NCBI RefSeq assembly: GCF_003846135.1 | Contig: NZ_RHHM01000020.1 | Location: 1 to 61,753, forward strand | Origin: Erwinia psidii | Lineage (GTDB): Bacteria > Pseudomonadota > Gammaproteobacteria > Enterobacterales > Enterobacteriaceae | DNA: 61,753 bases | Direction: 5' to 3' | Part shown: one piece after another, positions 1-7,800 of the stretch | Numbering within the stretch: the first letter of the stretch is position 1 | Layout: the number at the start of each line of letters is the position of its first letter | Notes under the pieces: model-generated | Told to the model about the DNA's origin: nothing | The model's database searches: none | What the model saw: the letters and a program-made list of their open reading frames with translations, nothing else | Made by a program: the position numbers and the translations under genes

Positions 1-37
1 AGTGCATTAACCTCCTGGTTCACTGAGCAAACTGGTA

Positions 38-430
38 GTGACGCGATTGAATCCGCTGGGGAATAACAGGGGGGATCTAAAAAAGTGGCTGTTTGTGGTC
101 ACCATCTTTATGGCTGCCATTGGATGTTATGGGCATATCCGTTATCTTGCCGGCTGGTATGCGCATTCTGACAAAGTGAATGATGATGCTGAAAAGAAAA
201 GGGCGCGTGCTGCAGCGACCGTGCATGTTACAGAACAAACCGCCGCAGCCGCAAACACAGAAAGCCGGATTGTTTACCGGACTGTATACAGAGACGTGGT
301 GAAATATGTCAACAATCCGTTGCGCACTGGGTGTAAGTTCGATTCTGATGCTGTGCAGTTGCGCCAGCACGCCATTGATGCGGCCAACCATATCCCCGGA
401 TTTGATGCAGCCACCGTGCCGGATAAGTGA
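38..430 (+). CDS. Rz-like inner-membrane spanin of a prophage remnant
   Basis: This 130-residue protein has one N-terminal membrane segment (about residues 16-37) after a basic start, then an Ala/Glu-rich region likely to form a coiled coil in the periplasm. That is the layout of phage i-spanins, which bridge to an outer-membrane o-spanin and fuse the membranes in the last step of lysis. A short lipoprotein ORF begins inside its 3' end in another frame, the usual Rz/Rz1 arrangement, and this supports the call. The start is GTG. No holin or endolysin lies next to it in the window; genes upstream are not visible. The assignment rests on architecture and context, not on a specific sequence motif. 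Confidence 0.6.
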   Translation: MTRLNPLGNNRGDLKKWLFVVTIFMAAIGCYGHIRYLAGWYAHSDKVNDDAEKKRARAAATVHVTEQTAAAANTESRIVYRTVYRDVVKYVNNPLRTGCKFDSDAVQLRQHAIDAANHIPGFDAATVPDK

Positions 431-494
431 TGCTGGCACAGACAGCGACGCAGATTTACAGGCCGATACGGCCACGGCAGAGTGTGTCCGGTAG
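306..494 (+). CDS. Rz1-like outer-membrane lipoprotein spanin, nested in the Rz gene
   Basis: This 62-residue ORF starts within the 3' part of the i-spanin gene and runs past its stop in a different frame. It opens with a short hydrophobic signal and a lipobox-like Leu-Cys-Ser-Cys, so the mature lipoprotein would start at about Cys19, followed by a Pro/Ser/Thr-rich stretch. Nested or overlapping Rz1 genes of this size are standard partners of Rz in tailed phages of enterobacteria. The C-terminus carries the Asp/Ala-rich segment and Cys often found in these proteins. The next sequence downstream belongs to an unrelated fragment on the other strand, so the last codons may already be altered. 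Confidence 0.55.
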   Translation: MSTIRCALGVSSILMLCSCASTPLMRPTISPDLMQPPCRISDAGTDSDADLQADTATAECVR

Positions 495-830
495 CTGCGT
501 ACGAATATATACAGGTGGCTGTAAGCCAGTCGTTCAGTTTTTTCGTCAAGTCCTAATAGTTTAGCGGTATAAATATAGCCATTTTCTAAAAAACCAACAA
601 AATTATCGTTCCCTGATTTTAAATTTTCCATACTTTCCTGAAAGGCATTCATTCTGTGAAGAGTTAGCATTCCAGAAAAGGCAATACCGATAACATTTCC
701 AGATGCAATTGAAGCTGCAAGCAGACTGCCACCTACTACAACCTGAAGTCCATAGATGGCAACCCCAACACCATTAATAATATATCCCCAGACGCCATTC
801 TCTTGACTGGTTTCGCGTCATAACCAACCT
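480..830 (-). pseudogene. C-terminal fragment of a DUF4225-type membrane protein
   Basis: Read on the minus strand from about 830 down to 480, the frame encodes Asn-Gly-Val-Trp-Gly-Tyr near its start, then a Gly/Val/Ala-rich hydrophobic stretch and a Met-Leu-x-Leu-His segment. From memory this pattern resembles DUF4225 proteins, which often sit near phage or Rhs/T6SS genes. No upstream part exists, because the sequence switches at about 805-830 to a different phage gene. The frame stays open into the antisense of the spanin gene, so the natural end is also lost. It is a relic. The DUF assignment was made from pattern memory, not from a profile search. Confidence 0.45.
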
Positions 831-1029
831 GGAGCGCGCCGGATTCACACACCAGCGCATAGCACGTCACCTTGTCGCTGCTAAATCGACGGTCATGTAC
901 GGGAAAAACGCTAGCGAGCCACGATACAGCGACGGGGAGCGACTGATTCGGCTATAGGAACTGTTCACCAAAAAAATCAGGATAAATTGCCGTTTACCCG
1001 GTGGGAGGTGGTCCGATACCGCAGGAGAT
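806..1029 (+). pseudogene. Small phage HTH-type protein, inactivated
   Basis: Reading from 806 gives Asp-Trp-Phe-Arg-Val-Ile, then a helix-turn-helix-like segment (THQRIARHLVAAKSTV) and EPRYSDGERLI, a pattern seen in short phage DNA-binding proteins. An in-frame TAG stands where Trp would be expected (about 953-955). Just after it a run of seven A shifts the frame, and adding one A would restore a basic tail ending at a TGA at 1027-1029. The start codon is missing or replaced by the DUF4225 fragment. Positions 832-935 are repeated exactly at 3084-3187. I infer decay by nonsense mutation and indel. The original role in the phage is unknown. Confidence 0.5.
832..935 (+). repeat. 104-bp direct repeat, copy 1 (inside HTH pseudogene)
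   Basis: These 104 bases are identical to 3084-3187. The similarity continues for about 16 more bases with a few mismatches, then stops. The left edge is the 9-base GAGCGCGCC. Confidence 0.9.
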
Positions 1030-1153
1030 GAAAAGGGAATTCGCCGGACAGGCGTCTTGTCCCAGTCTGGCCCGGTTGAGGAGAAACATGCAGATTGCTA
1101 CTATGTTTCCCGTGCCAGTGATGGGCGGAAAAAACAGGGAAGGAGTTTTTATC

Positions 1154-1759
1154 ATGTTGGAACCCAAAGAAGGACTACTGACGTTCAGGGCCGAAGGGAA
1201 TAACATCACCGGGAGTGGTTATTACTCAAGAAAACTGCACTGGCCCGGAGCGGTATCGAAGTGTAATGCATATGGATCGGGAGTTACGTTGGGACGTGGT
1301 TATGACATGAAGCACAGGAGCACAGGGGAAATAATCGCTGATTTAACCCTGGCAGGCGTTTCCCTGAATGAAGCGAAAAAATTAGCCGGAGGCGCTCATA
1401 AAAGTCATTGTGCCGCCAGTGATTTTGTCAGGAATAACAAAGGATCAACGATTGAATTAACTGAGCAACAACAGCTGAGGCTGTTCGAACATGTCTATGC
1501 TATGTATGTGAAAGATTCCATCCGGTTTTATAATAAATATAAACAACAGGGTTCGGTTTCATGGAGTGAACTACATAAAGTGCTTAAGGAAGTGCTTATT
1601 GACATGAGATTTCAGGGAGCATTGAGGCATGAAATGATTTCTGTTTTTGGTAAAAACCAAAAGCAAGACGTTATAAGGCTTATAAACGGAAATGCGTTTC
1701 TTGCGAATTATGAATCTGCGAGGGGGAGAGTCAGGTATATTCAGGAGTGCATGAGATGA
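1154..1759 (+). CDS. Pesticin-type muramidase, likely antibacterial effector or phage-derived lysozyme
   Basis: This 201-residue protein has no signal peptide. Near the N-terminus, Arg-Ala-Glu-Gly (Glu14) is followed by His-Trp-Pro-Gly, then Gly-Val-Thr-Leu-Gly-Arg-Gly-Tyr-Asp-Met (Thr45, Asp51). This fits the Glu/Thr/Asp catalytic set of the pesticin C-terminal domain (pesticin E178, T201, D207). The Thr-to-Asp spacing of six is the same, while the Glu-to-Thr loop is longer. Such domains cleave the peptidoglycan glycan chain and occur in bacteriocins and T6SS effectors. I chose the ATG at 1154 because AGGAG lies 8 bases upstream; the frame stays open back to a GTG at 1001. It overlaps the next gene by ATGA, so the two are translationally coupled. 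Delivery is unknown: no VgrG, PAAR or export domain is attached. Confidence 0.7.
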   Translation: MLEPKEGLLTFRAEGNNITGSGYYSRKLHWPGAVSKCNAYGSGVTLGRGYDMKHRSTGEIIADLTLAGVSLNEAKKLAGGAHKSHCAASDFVRNNKGSTIELTEQQQLRLFEHVYAMYVKDSIRFYNKYKQQGSVSWSELHKVLKEVLIDMRFQGALRHEMISVFGKNQKQDVIRLINGNAFLANYESARGRVRYIQECMR

Positions 1760-2166
1760 AAAAAACAACTTTCTTTATTATAATGTTATTATTTCTGGCT
1801 GAAACTTCGTATGCCAGTAGTAAGGATGCAGTTAACAAAACCCCATGCATGGGGTTATCACACTCTGTTGAGATTTCAGAATGCATGATTAACCTGGCCG
1901 AAAGTAAAAAGATAAATTATAAAAAAGAATACGAAACCTATCTCAGGACAGTAACAACAGAAGAAGAAAGGCCTTTCGATAAAAAGGTTATAGCAAAACT
2001 GGTGGGGGAGGCAAAAAAAAATTGGGAGGTATATATTGAAAAAGAATGTCTTGCTGAAGCATCTGTTTATGAAGAGGGTAATTCGCCTTATATTTTCAGG
2101 TATAACTATTGCCTGATAAAACATTACGAAGAACGAATAAAATACTATAGAGAAAATAAATTTTAA
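1756..2166 (+). CDS. Secreted LprI-like (DUF1311) protein, probable immunity to the upstream muramidase
   Basis: This 136-residue protein starts with a Sec signal peptide (lysines, then Phe-Phe-Ile-Ile-Met-Leu-Leu; probable cleavage near Ala20), so it should act in the periplasm. The mature part has exactly four cysteines (31, 43, 98, 119), enough for two disulfides, and Lys-Asn-Trp-Glu-Val-Tyr before the third one. This matches the LprI/DUF1311 layout, in which some members inhibit lysozyme. The ATG at 1756 overlaps the muramidase stop and has CAGGAG 8 bases upstream; an in-frame GTG at 1747 is possible but less likely. A periplasmic lysozyme-inhibitor-like protein coupled to a muramidase suggests an immunity role. 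That role is an inference. Confidence 0.65.
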   Translation: MKKTTFFIIMLLFLAETSYASSKDAVNKTPCMGLSHSVEISECMINLAESKKINYKKEYETYLRTVTTEEERPFDKKVIAKLVGEAKKNWEVYIEKECLAEASVYEEGNSPYIFRYNYCLIKHYEERIKYYRENKF

Positions 2167-2557
2167 AAATCATGCCCCAACAAAAAAGGTTGGTGCTGGT
2201 TTATCTGTTCGAAAAGATAAATAAAATGAAAATTATTTCGTCATTACCTGTCCTGCTGCCATTTTTGCCTGTGGGCATCATGCATCATCCCCCTTTCCCT
2301 CGCGCGCGCGTTTGTCCCGCCAGATAGTCAGGATTTCGACCACACCATAAGCCACCTTTGCGGCACATTAACCGAGAGCAACACCATGGGCAGACCCCGT
2401 AGAAGTTCCCGGGCAGGAGAAAGCAGGCTGCACGCCTGCTGCTGAACCGGCTGACACCAGCACGGAAACCACCACCGCAGAAACATCAATATTCACTGCA
2501 GCGGAGCCGGAGAGCACAATCACACCTTCAGCTGAACAAACCCTTACCGGCTTTGGT

Positions 2558-2821
2558 ATGTCCGTTGCCGGCGCTGACGAGATTTGCGTCCGATTCCAGC
2601 AATATGGTTTTACCACTCCATCCGTTGTGAAATCCGATCCGGTTGCTGAAGCTGATGCGGCAGCGGACAGCGCGGCAAAAGCGGCGAATGCTGATGTGGC
2701 GGCGCGGAAGAAACGTAAAGCACAGTCTCTGCTTGAAACCGGCGCGGGTAATTCTCTGTTGTCGGGCGCGGGCGGTAAAACCAGCTGGGGGCATAATGGA
2801 CGAAATCGCAACGCGACTTAA
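2558..2821 (+). pseudogene. C-terminal part of a small phage virion protein
   Basis: The frame encodes an Ala/Asp-rich stretch followed by Lys-Lys-Arg-Lys-Ala-Gln-Ser and Gly-Ala-Gly-Asn-Ser-Leu-Leu, then Gly-Gly-Lys-Thr-Ser-Trp-Gly. As I remember it, short Ala-rich proteins with this ending lie directly before the portal gene in some podovirus-like prophages, and here too a portal start follows (overlap of 26 bases). The region upstream (2167-2557) holds only frame-broken pieces. I treat it as a fragment; an intact start is not evident. Confidence 0.4.
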
Positions 2822-3227
2822 AAAACGTCTGGATGCCCTCAAAGGCGCACGGCAGGTGCATGAAAGCGTCTGGCGCGACTGTTACGATCATACCTATCCG
2901 CAGCGTGGTTCCGGCCTGACGTCCGATCATCTGGATGCGCAGAGTGCTAAAAGTCGCGTTGCGCTACTGCTGACCAGCACGGCGACTGACAGCGCGCGCA
3001 TTCTGGCAAGTGCCTTAATGTCAGGTATGACGCCGCCGCAGGTGCAGTGGATGGACCTGGGCGAGGAGGGCATGAGCGACGACGAGCGCGCCGGATTCAC
3101 ACACCAGCGCATAGCACGTCACCTTGTCGCTGCTAAATCGACGGTCATGTACGGGAAAAACGCTAGCGAGCCACGATACAGCGACGGTGAACGACTGATC
3201 CGGCGGCGGTTCTGGCTCTTCAGATAA
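2796..3227 (+). pseudogene. Truncated and chimeric phage portal (head-tail connector) gene
   Basis: The ORF starts at an ATG in the usual place for a podovirus portal protein. It reads through Leu-Lys-Lys-Arg-Leu-Asp, Tyr-Asp-His-Thr-Tyr-Pro-Gln-Arg and a Thr-Ser-Thr-Ala-Thr-Asp-Ser-Ala segment, followed by Met-Ser-Gly-Met-Thr-Pro-Pro, as in head-tail connector proteins. After Met-Ser-Asp-Asp-Glu-Arg-Ala (about 3090) it runs straight into the HTH gene sequence found at 832-935, so only about 97 of an expected 500 or more portal residues remain. The fusion stays in frame and ends at a TAA at 3227. The product is 143 residues and cannot be a working portal. Confidence 0.65.
3084..3187 (+). repeat. 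104-bp direct repeat, copy 2 (fused to portal fragment)
   Basis: This segment is identical to 832-935. Its left border falls inside the portal gene at GAGCGCGCC, a 9-base sequence that also begins the other copy and could have served as microhomology for the joining event. Confidence 0.9.
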
Positions 3228-3254
3228 TTTGTGTTCCTGGTCAAGGAATTCAAA

Positions 3255-3461
3255 GTGAAAAGTAATTTGATACGTTGCATATCTGTTTTTTTAGGAATAC
3301 TGATTGCATCATCATTATTAAGTGGTGCGAAGGCCATTTTTCTTAACAGGTATGCATTCCCTGAAGAGTTATTTAAATTTTCTGTGATGTTACTTTTTTG
3401 TGGTGTAATAAATATAGTGGAGTTGATTTTCCTCACTTTTCATAAAAAATTCGTAGCGTAA
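3255..3461 (+). CDS. Small two-helix membrane protein, unknown
   Basis: A GTG start at 3255 gives 68 residues; an upstream in-frame GTG at 3231 is also possible. Two hydrophobic stretches are visible (about 8-26 and 43-62) with a basic C-terminus. It is more AT-rich than the surrounding phage sequence. I do not recognise a family. It may be a real small cargo gene of the prophage or a fragment. Confidence 0.35.
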   Translation: MKSNLIRCISVFLGILIASSLLSGAKAIFLNRYAFPEELFKFSVMLLFCGVINIVELIFLTFHKKFVA

Positions 3462-3589
3462 AATATTATTTATTCTTCTGACTGAACTGGAATTGATGCC
3501 GCCATGTGCGGCCTTTTTACTGCTGTTACCTTTGCCCGCCGCCAATCGCGTTGTCGCACTGATGTTTATACCGCGAACCGCAACGACAC

Positions 3590-3856
3590 TTTTCGCTCTG
3601 GCGTACGATCCCGACAGTTATACAGTCCGGGTCAAGGTTTATTTGTCCTTTCGGAGGATATTACCGATACAGCGTCACGAATGTAGCGTATCTGCAGTTG
3701 CCAGAATCAGTAATGCAGTGGTTCCGCTGTGACAGCCAGCTTATCGTGGTGGCCGTGGACACAGCGCAGGGTGTCGTTGCGTGGTTCAGGCAGATTAAAG
3801 GTGGTGAATTTGCGTCGGTGGCGACCATTTCAGAGGGCGCTAAAGATGCCATGTAG
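3590..3856 (+). pseudogene. Fragment of a podovirus tail or DNA-stabilisation protein
   Basis: In one frame (about 3590-3675) the sequence reads Tyr-Ser-Pro-Gly-Gln-Gly-Leu-Phe then Glu-Asp-Ile-Thr-Asp. After a frame change near 3670 it continues Val-Ala-Tyr-Leu-Gln-Leu-Pro-Glu-Ser-Val-Met-Gln-Trp, then Gly-Val-Val-Ala-Trp-Phe-Arg-Gln, and ends at TAG (3854-3856). This pattern resembles the middle part of large phage tail proteins. Only about 85 codons remain and they are frameshifted. Positions 3857-4423 contain no ORF I can assign apart from the Fur-like site at its right end. Confidence 0.4.
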
Positions 3857-4381
3857 GTGAAATGAAAACGTATGCTTAATGGTTGCCAGCTGAAAATATC
3901 CCTAACTGCTTTGCCTGTCAACGCCGCGTATACCGCTACCAATACCGGCGGTGCGGCTACCGTATGAAAACGCGGTGGAAATGTGATGCGCTGGCAACAT
4001 GGGGGCATTGAATGATGCGCACAGGCCATCTGGCACCAACGCATAACACAGAGAGGGTAGATATAATGTACCCGCAGCAGAGACTGAAACGAATGACATT
4101 TGGTCAAATGACTTCATTGTCAGTGGTAGCAATGCCTCGCTGATTTTTTGTCGCTGGTCGCTTCTTACAATTCTTCCGGTGAACAGGCAAGGGCGGTTTG
4201 AAGAAAAAAGTTTGTTATGCATTCCTCCCTCCATTACAGCACTGAATAACAAATTCCTTTCTCGGTCAGAATATTAGTTGGAATGCCACACAATTACTGT
4301 TGATTATGTTTTCATACATATATTTACAGGTTGAAAATTGCGCTTGCAATTAGTCTGTGCCTCAGCATAATCCGAATCCGA

Positions 4382-4406
4382 ATAAAAACGATTATCAATT
4401 GTATTC
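4382..4406. promoter_or_regulatory. Candidate Fur box upstream of the siderophore receptor
   Basis: The AT-rich segment AATAAAAACGATTATCAATT and the next bases resemble the Fur consensus GATAATGATAATCATTATC in its right half. It lies 18-42 bases before the receptor start, as expected for an iron-repressed gene. The match is partial. Confidence 0.5.
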
Positions 4407-4423
4407 TTAATCAGGGAAATGCA

Positions 4424-6661
4424 ATGGCACATTTTTCAACATCTCAACGTCGCTTCCGGCTCACCTTGCTCGCGGCATTGATTGGTTCACTGACTGCCCC
4501 GGCAATGGCGGCAGTGAATGGCAGCACAGCAACCGTTCTGGCAGCGAAAAAAGCGGCTGCATCTGACACCGCCTCCACCCATAATCAAACCATGACCGTG
4601 GTTGCCACCCCGGAAAGTCCCTTTTCTCCGGGCGGTGATCGGCTGGTTCCCGCGTATCTTGATGGGCAAATCGCCAACGGTGGTCGCCTGGGAATGCTGG
4701 GCGAACAGAATGCCCACAATGTTCCCTTTAATGTTGTCGGCTATACCAGCAAAATGATTGAGGATCAGCAGGCCAAAACAATCAAAGATGTCGTGGCAAA
4801 TGACGCATCCGTGCAGAATGTTCAGGGGTATGGCAACTTTGCTGAAACCTATCGCATTCGTGGCTTCGACCTTTACGGCGATGATATGACGCTGGGCGGT
4901 TTACCTGGCGTCATGCCTCGCCAGGTGGTTTCCACGCAGATGATTGACCGGGTAGAGGTATTTAAAGGTGCGAATGCGCTGATCAACGGTGCGGCTTCAA
5001 GTGGGGTTGGTGGCATGATCAACCTGGAGCCAAAACATGCTGACGATGTTCCACTAACCCGTGTTGGCGTTGATTACAGCTCTTCTTCGCAGATTGGTAC
5101 CTCGCTGGATGTAGGCCGCCGTTTTGGTGATAACAATCAGTGGGGCATACGTGCTAACGTTTTGCATCGTGAAGGCAATACCGCCGTGGATAACGAGAAA
5201 CGCCGGACGACGCTGGCCTCTGTTGGCCTGGACTATCGTGGTGATAAGCTGCGTACCTCGCTGGATCTGGGCTATCAGAAACAGGCTTATGACGGCAGTC
5301 GCACGGGCGTTAACATCGGCAGCGTGGATTTTATTCCAACGGTGCCACGCACCACCAGTAACTACAGTCAGAAGTGGGTTTACAGCGATCTGGAAAGCAA
5401 GTTTGGTATGGCGCGGGCTGAATATGACTTTATTCCTGGCTGGACAGCCTATGGTGCCGTGGGTGGACAGCATTCCCACGAAACCGGTGTCTATGCCGCG
5501 CCTAAGCTGATTGACGAGGATGGTTCAGCCACTATCAGCCGCATGGACACTAATAAATATGTAGATGCGTTCAGCGGGATGGCAGGTGTTCGCGGCAAGT
5601 TTGATACAGGCGTGGTTAGCCACAATGTCAACGTTGGCTACGCTGCACAAACTAAACGTGATAAAACCGCGTACGGCATGGCGCTGACGTCAGAGGCGAC
5701 CAATATCTATGATACCGTCGCCGTCGCGGAACCGGTTAATACCTATTTTGGTGGCAACCTCAGCGATCCCCGCCCAACCAGTCGTGTACGCACGGAAGGG
5801 GTTTTACTGTCAGATACCCTGGGATTCCTCAATGACAGGGTATTATTTACCGTTGGTGCGCGTCATCAGAAAGTGACGGTGCGTAATTATGCCTACGGCA
5901 CGGCGGTTGAGGATACGGCTTCCCGCTTTGATCGGTCCCGCTGGACACCGGGCTATGGCCTGGTGGTGAAAGCGACGGATACGCTTTCACTGTATGCCAA
6001 TCATATTGAGGCGTTGCAGCCAGGTTCAACCGCTTCCAGTACTGCTCTTAATGCGGGCCGGGTGACAGGAATTTCACTGTCAAAACAAAGTGAAGTGGGT
6101 ATGAAGTTGGATTATGGCCGTCTGGGTGGAACGCTGGCCCTGTTTGAAATTAAGAAACCAATCGGGATTATCGATCCACAAACGAATATTTATGGTTTGT
6201 ACGGTGAGCAGCGTAACCGTGGCGTGGAGCTGAACGTCTTTGGTGAACCTGTCTGGGGCGTGCGTCTGAACGGCAGCGCGACCTGGCTCGACCCGACGAT
6301 GACCAAAACGCAGAATGGAGCGTATGACGGTAAACAGGCTATCGGCGTGGCGAATTTCTATACCGTACTCAGCGCGGAATACGATATTAAACCGATCGAG
6401 GGGCTGACTGCGTTGGCACGAATGACCCATTCTGGTTCGCAATATGCCGATCTGGCCAACAGCAAAAAGCTCGACAGCTACAGCGTCTTTGACATTGGTA
6501 TGCGTTACCGGATGAAAGTGCAGCAGAGCGATGTGACCTGGCGTCTTGGTCTGGAAAACGTGACCAACAGGAAATACTGGGCCGGGGTTGAGAGTTATGG
6601 CACCTACATCACCCAGGGCGATCCGCGTCAGCTGAAATTATCAATGAATTATGATTTTTAA
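4424..6661 (+). CDS. TonB-dependent ferric-siderophore receptor (FcuA/FhuE-like)
   Basis: This 745-residue outer-membrane receptor imports a ferric siderophore using TonB energy. A signal peptide ends near Ala29. A TonB-box-like Thr-Met-Thr-Val-Val lies at about 57-61, a plug domain with Tyr-Arg-Ile-Arg-Gly-Phe and Val-Glu-Val-Phe-Lys-Gly follows, and the beta-barrel ends in a C-terminal Phe. The overall pattern resembles the Yersinia ferrichrome receptor FcuA; the actual ligand cannot be read from sequence. The ATG at 4424 follows an AGGG ribosome site, and the earlier in-frame start at 4331 would put a second hydrophobic stretch in front of the signal peptide. A Fur-like box precedes it and a rho-independent terminator follows, so it is a single-gene unit beside the prophage remnant. 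Confidence 0.85.
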   Translation: MAHFSTSQRRFRLTLLAALIGSLTAPAMAAVNGSTATVLAAKKAAASDTASTHNQTMTVVATPESPFSPGGDRLVPAYLDGQIANGGRLGMLGEQNAHNVPFNVVGYTSKMIEDQQAKTIKDVVANDASVQNVQGYGNFAETYRIRGFDLYGDDMTLGGLPGVMPRQVVSTQMIDRVEVFKGANALINGAASSGVGGMINLEPKHADDVPLTRVGVDYSSSSQIGTSLDVGRRFGDNNQWGIRANVLHREGNTAVDNEKRRTTLASVGLDYRGDKLRTSLDLGYQKQAYDGSRTGVNIGSVDFIPTVPRTTSNYSQKWVYSDLESKFGMARAEYDFIPGWTAYGAVGGQHSHETGVYAAPKLIDEDGSATISRMDTNKYVDAFSGMAGVRGKFDTGVVSHNVNVGYAAQTKRDKTAYGMALTSEATNIYDTVAVAEPVNTYFGGNLSDPRPTSRVRTEGVLLSDTLGFLNDRVLFTVGARHQKVTVRNYAYGTAVEDTASRFDRSRWTPGYGLVVKATDTLSLYANHIEALQPGSTASSTALNAGRVTGISLSKQSEVGMKLDYGRLGGTLALFEIKKPIGIIDPQTNIYGLYGEQRNRGVELNVFGEPVWGVRLNGSATWLDPTMTKTQNGAYDGKQAIGVANFYTVLSAEYDIKPIEGLTALARMTHSGSQYADLANSKKLDSYSVFDIGMRYRMKVQQSDVTWRLGLENVTNRKYWAGVESYGTYITQGDPRQLKLSMNYDF

Positions 6662-6667
6662 CCTTTC

Positions 6668-6690
6668 AGGCTGCTACGGCAGCCTTTTCT
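6668..6690 (+). terminator. Rho-independent terminator of the receptor gene
   Basis: AGGCTGC and GCAGCCT form a 7-bp stem with loop TACG, followed by TTTTCT. It starts 6 bases after the stop codon. Confidence 0.8.
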
Positions 6691-7399
6691 TACTAACGTA
6701 AAATCACATCCTGTGGCCGTAATGCCGATTGTGTAAGTGAACCTGAACAGGTCTGCCGCTTTAAAATAATCCGCAAAGGCTTTCTCTTCCTGGATTGATG
6801 TTGTGTTGCAGCAAAACAGAGGGTTTATTTCTTAACTTTTTATCCTGTAGGAAAACAATCTGCTGTGGATTGAAGGAGCATTACAACGTATCCACCTGGC
6901 CAGTCTTCGCCGAAAACGATTACCCGCCGAGCAAGCTGTCTCACTGAGTCTGGCGCCGACATTATGTCAGTACATTGCCTTACAGAGCTGATAAATACGC
7001 ATAGCGGTATAAAAAGGCTTAACCGAACGGCATTACCTCCTGTGATAGCGGGTTTTTTACTCTTCATCATTAAAATTTTTTTAGTGTAACGGTAAGAGAA
7101 TATTTACATCGCAAACCAAATGAAAGAATAAAAAAGAGCGTTTCTGCTGAAATATTACTCTCAGGTTAGTTGTGATCAGGTTTTTCAGGGGGGCGCTGTG
7201 TTACAATCATGCGTTTCTGAAATACAGTGGCATGGAGCCAGACAAAAACGGATTGGTCAATGCATTAATGATTTTTATTTATGTGCAGGGCCAGACTGGT
7301 TTCAGACTCGTTATGCTTCGTCTGGATGAGTACGAAGTGAGTTAACCGAACGAGACTGGCATTGATTACAGGATGTTTAGCCAGCAGAAGATGGCTATC
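6691..7399. other. Intergenic stretch with no recognisable gene
   Basis: I see only short, unrelated ORFs here and no RNA gene, insertion sequence end or conserved motif. The E. coli neighbours of clsC on this side (ymdA, ymdB) are not present. Confidence 0.5.
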
Positions 7400-7540
7400 A
7401 TGAGTGACCTTCCTGAAAATAAGCCTCCCGAGGAAACAGGCTATCCACTGGACGATGCACATTTTGCCATCGTGGTGCTTGCAATCACCTCTTTTACACT
7501 AATAATTTTCGTCCTGATCATTACGTTACTGATTACGTAA
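7400..7540 (+). CDS. 46-residue single-helix membrane protein, unknown
   Basis: An ATG at 7400 opens a 46-codon frame. The product has a polar, Pro/Glu-rich N-terminus (about 22 residues) and one strongly hydrophobic C-terminal helix (about 23-45) that ends the protein. This clean N-polar/C-hydrophobic layout is typical of genuine small membrane proteins and unlikely by chance. A second small membrane ORF follows 43 bases later on the same strand. I do not recognise the family. Confidence 0.4.
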   Translation: MSDLPENKPPEETGYPLDDAHFAIVVLAITSFTLIIFVLIITLLIT

Positions 7541-7583
7541 CATGCTCTTGGGGTTTTTCAGAGCCAAATGGAGAGGAAAAAGT

Positions 7584-7751
7584 ATGGATACTAAAGATGA
7601 TCGCCTGCTGGCGCTTATTGGGCTATTAACCGGTGGGTTAATCACTATCGTGGTGCTGTTTTCCCTGACCTGGCTGTCTGATGTCCGACGGCTTCCGTCC
7701 GATTACACCAGCCCGCAGAGCTGTATGTCAGTGAGATTGCCAACTTCCTGA
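7584..7751 (+). CDS. Small membrane protein, possibly frameshifted, unknown
   Basis: The ATG at 7584 follows a GAGAGGA ribosome site. The product begins Met-Asp-Thr-Lys-Asp-Asp, has one membrane helix (about 8-31), and ends after 55 residues. At about 7715 another frame continues with a protein-like stretch (Tyr-Val-Ser-Glu-Ile-Ala-Asn-Phe-Leu-Lys-Pro-Val-Phe) up to 7800. The original protein may therefore have been about 75 residues, with a frameshift near 7715. Together with the preceding small ORF it may be the remnant of a membrane operon. Function is unknown. Confidence 0.35.
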   Translation: MDTKDDRLLALIGLLTGGLITIVVLFSLTWLSDVRRLPSDYTSPQSCMSVRLPTS

Positions 7752-7800
7752 AACCCGTTTTTCAGCCTGATGCCCGACCTGAGGATTTCCGCCGATCGTA

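Noticed and set aside
77..670. Long minus-strand frame of 197 codons at the window start
   Set aside because: Only its first part (from about 480 upward) is protein-like (DUF4225 relic); the rest is antisense to the spanin genes.
1001..1153. 51-codon N-terminal extension of the muramidase from the GTG at 1001
   Set aside because: The extension reads through the end of the HTH pseudogene, is not protein-like, and the ATG at 1154 has a good ribosome site.
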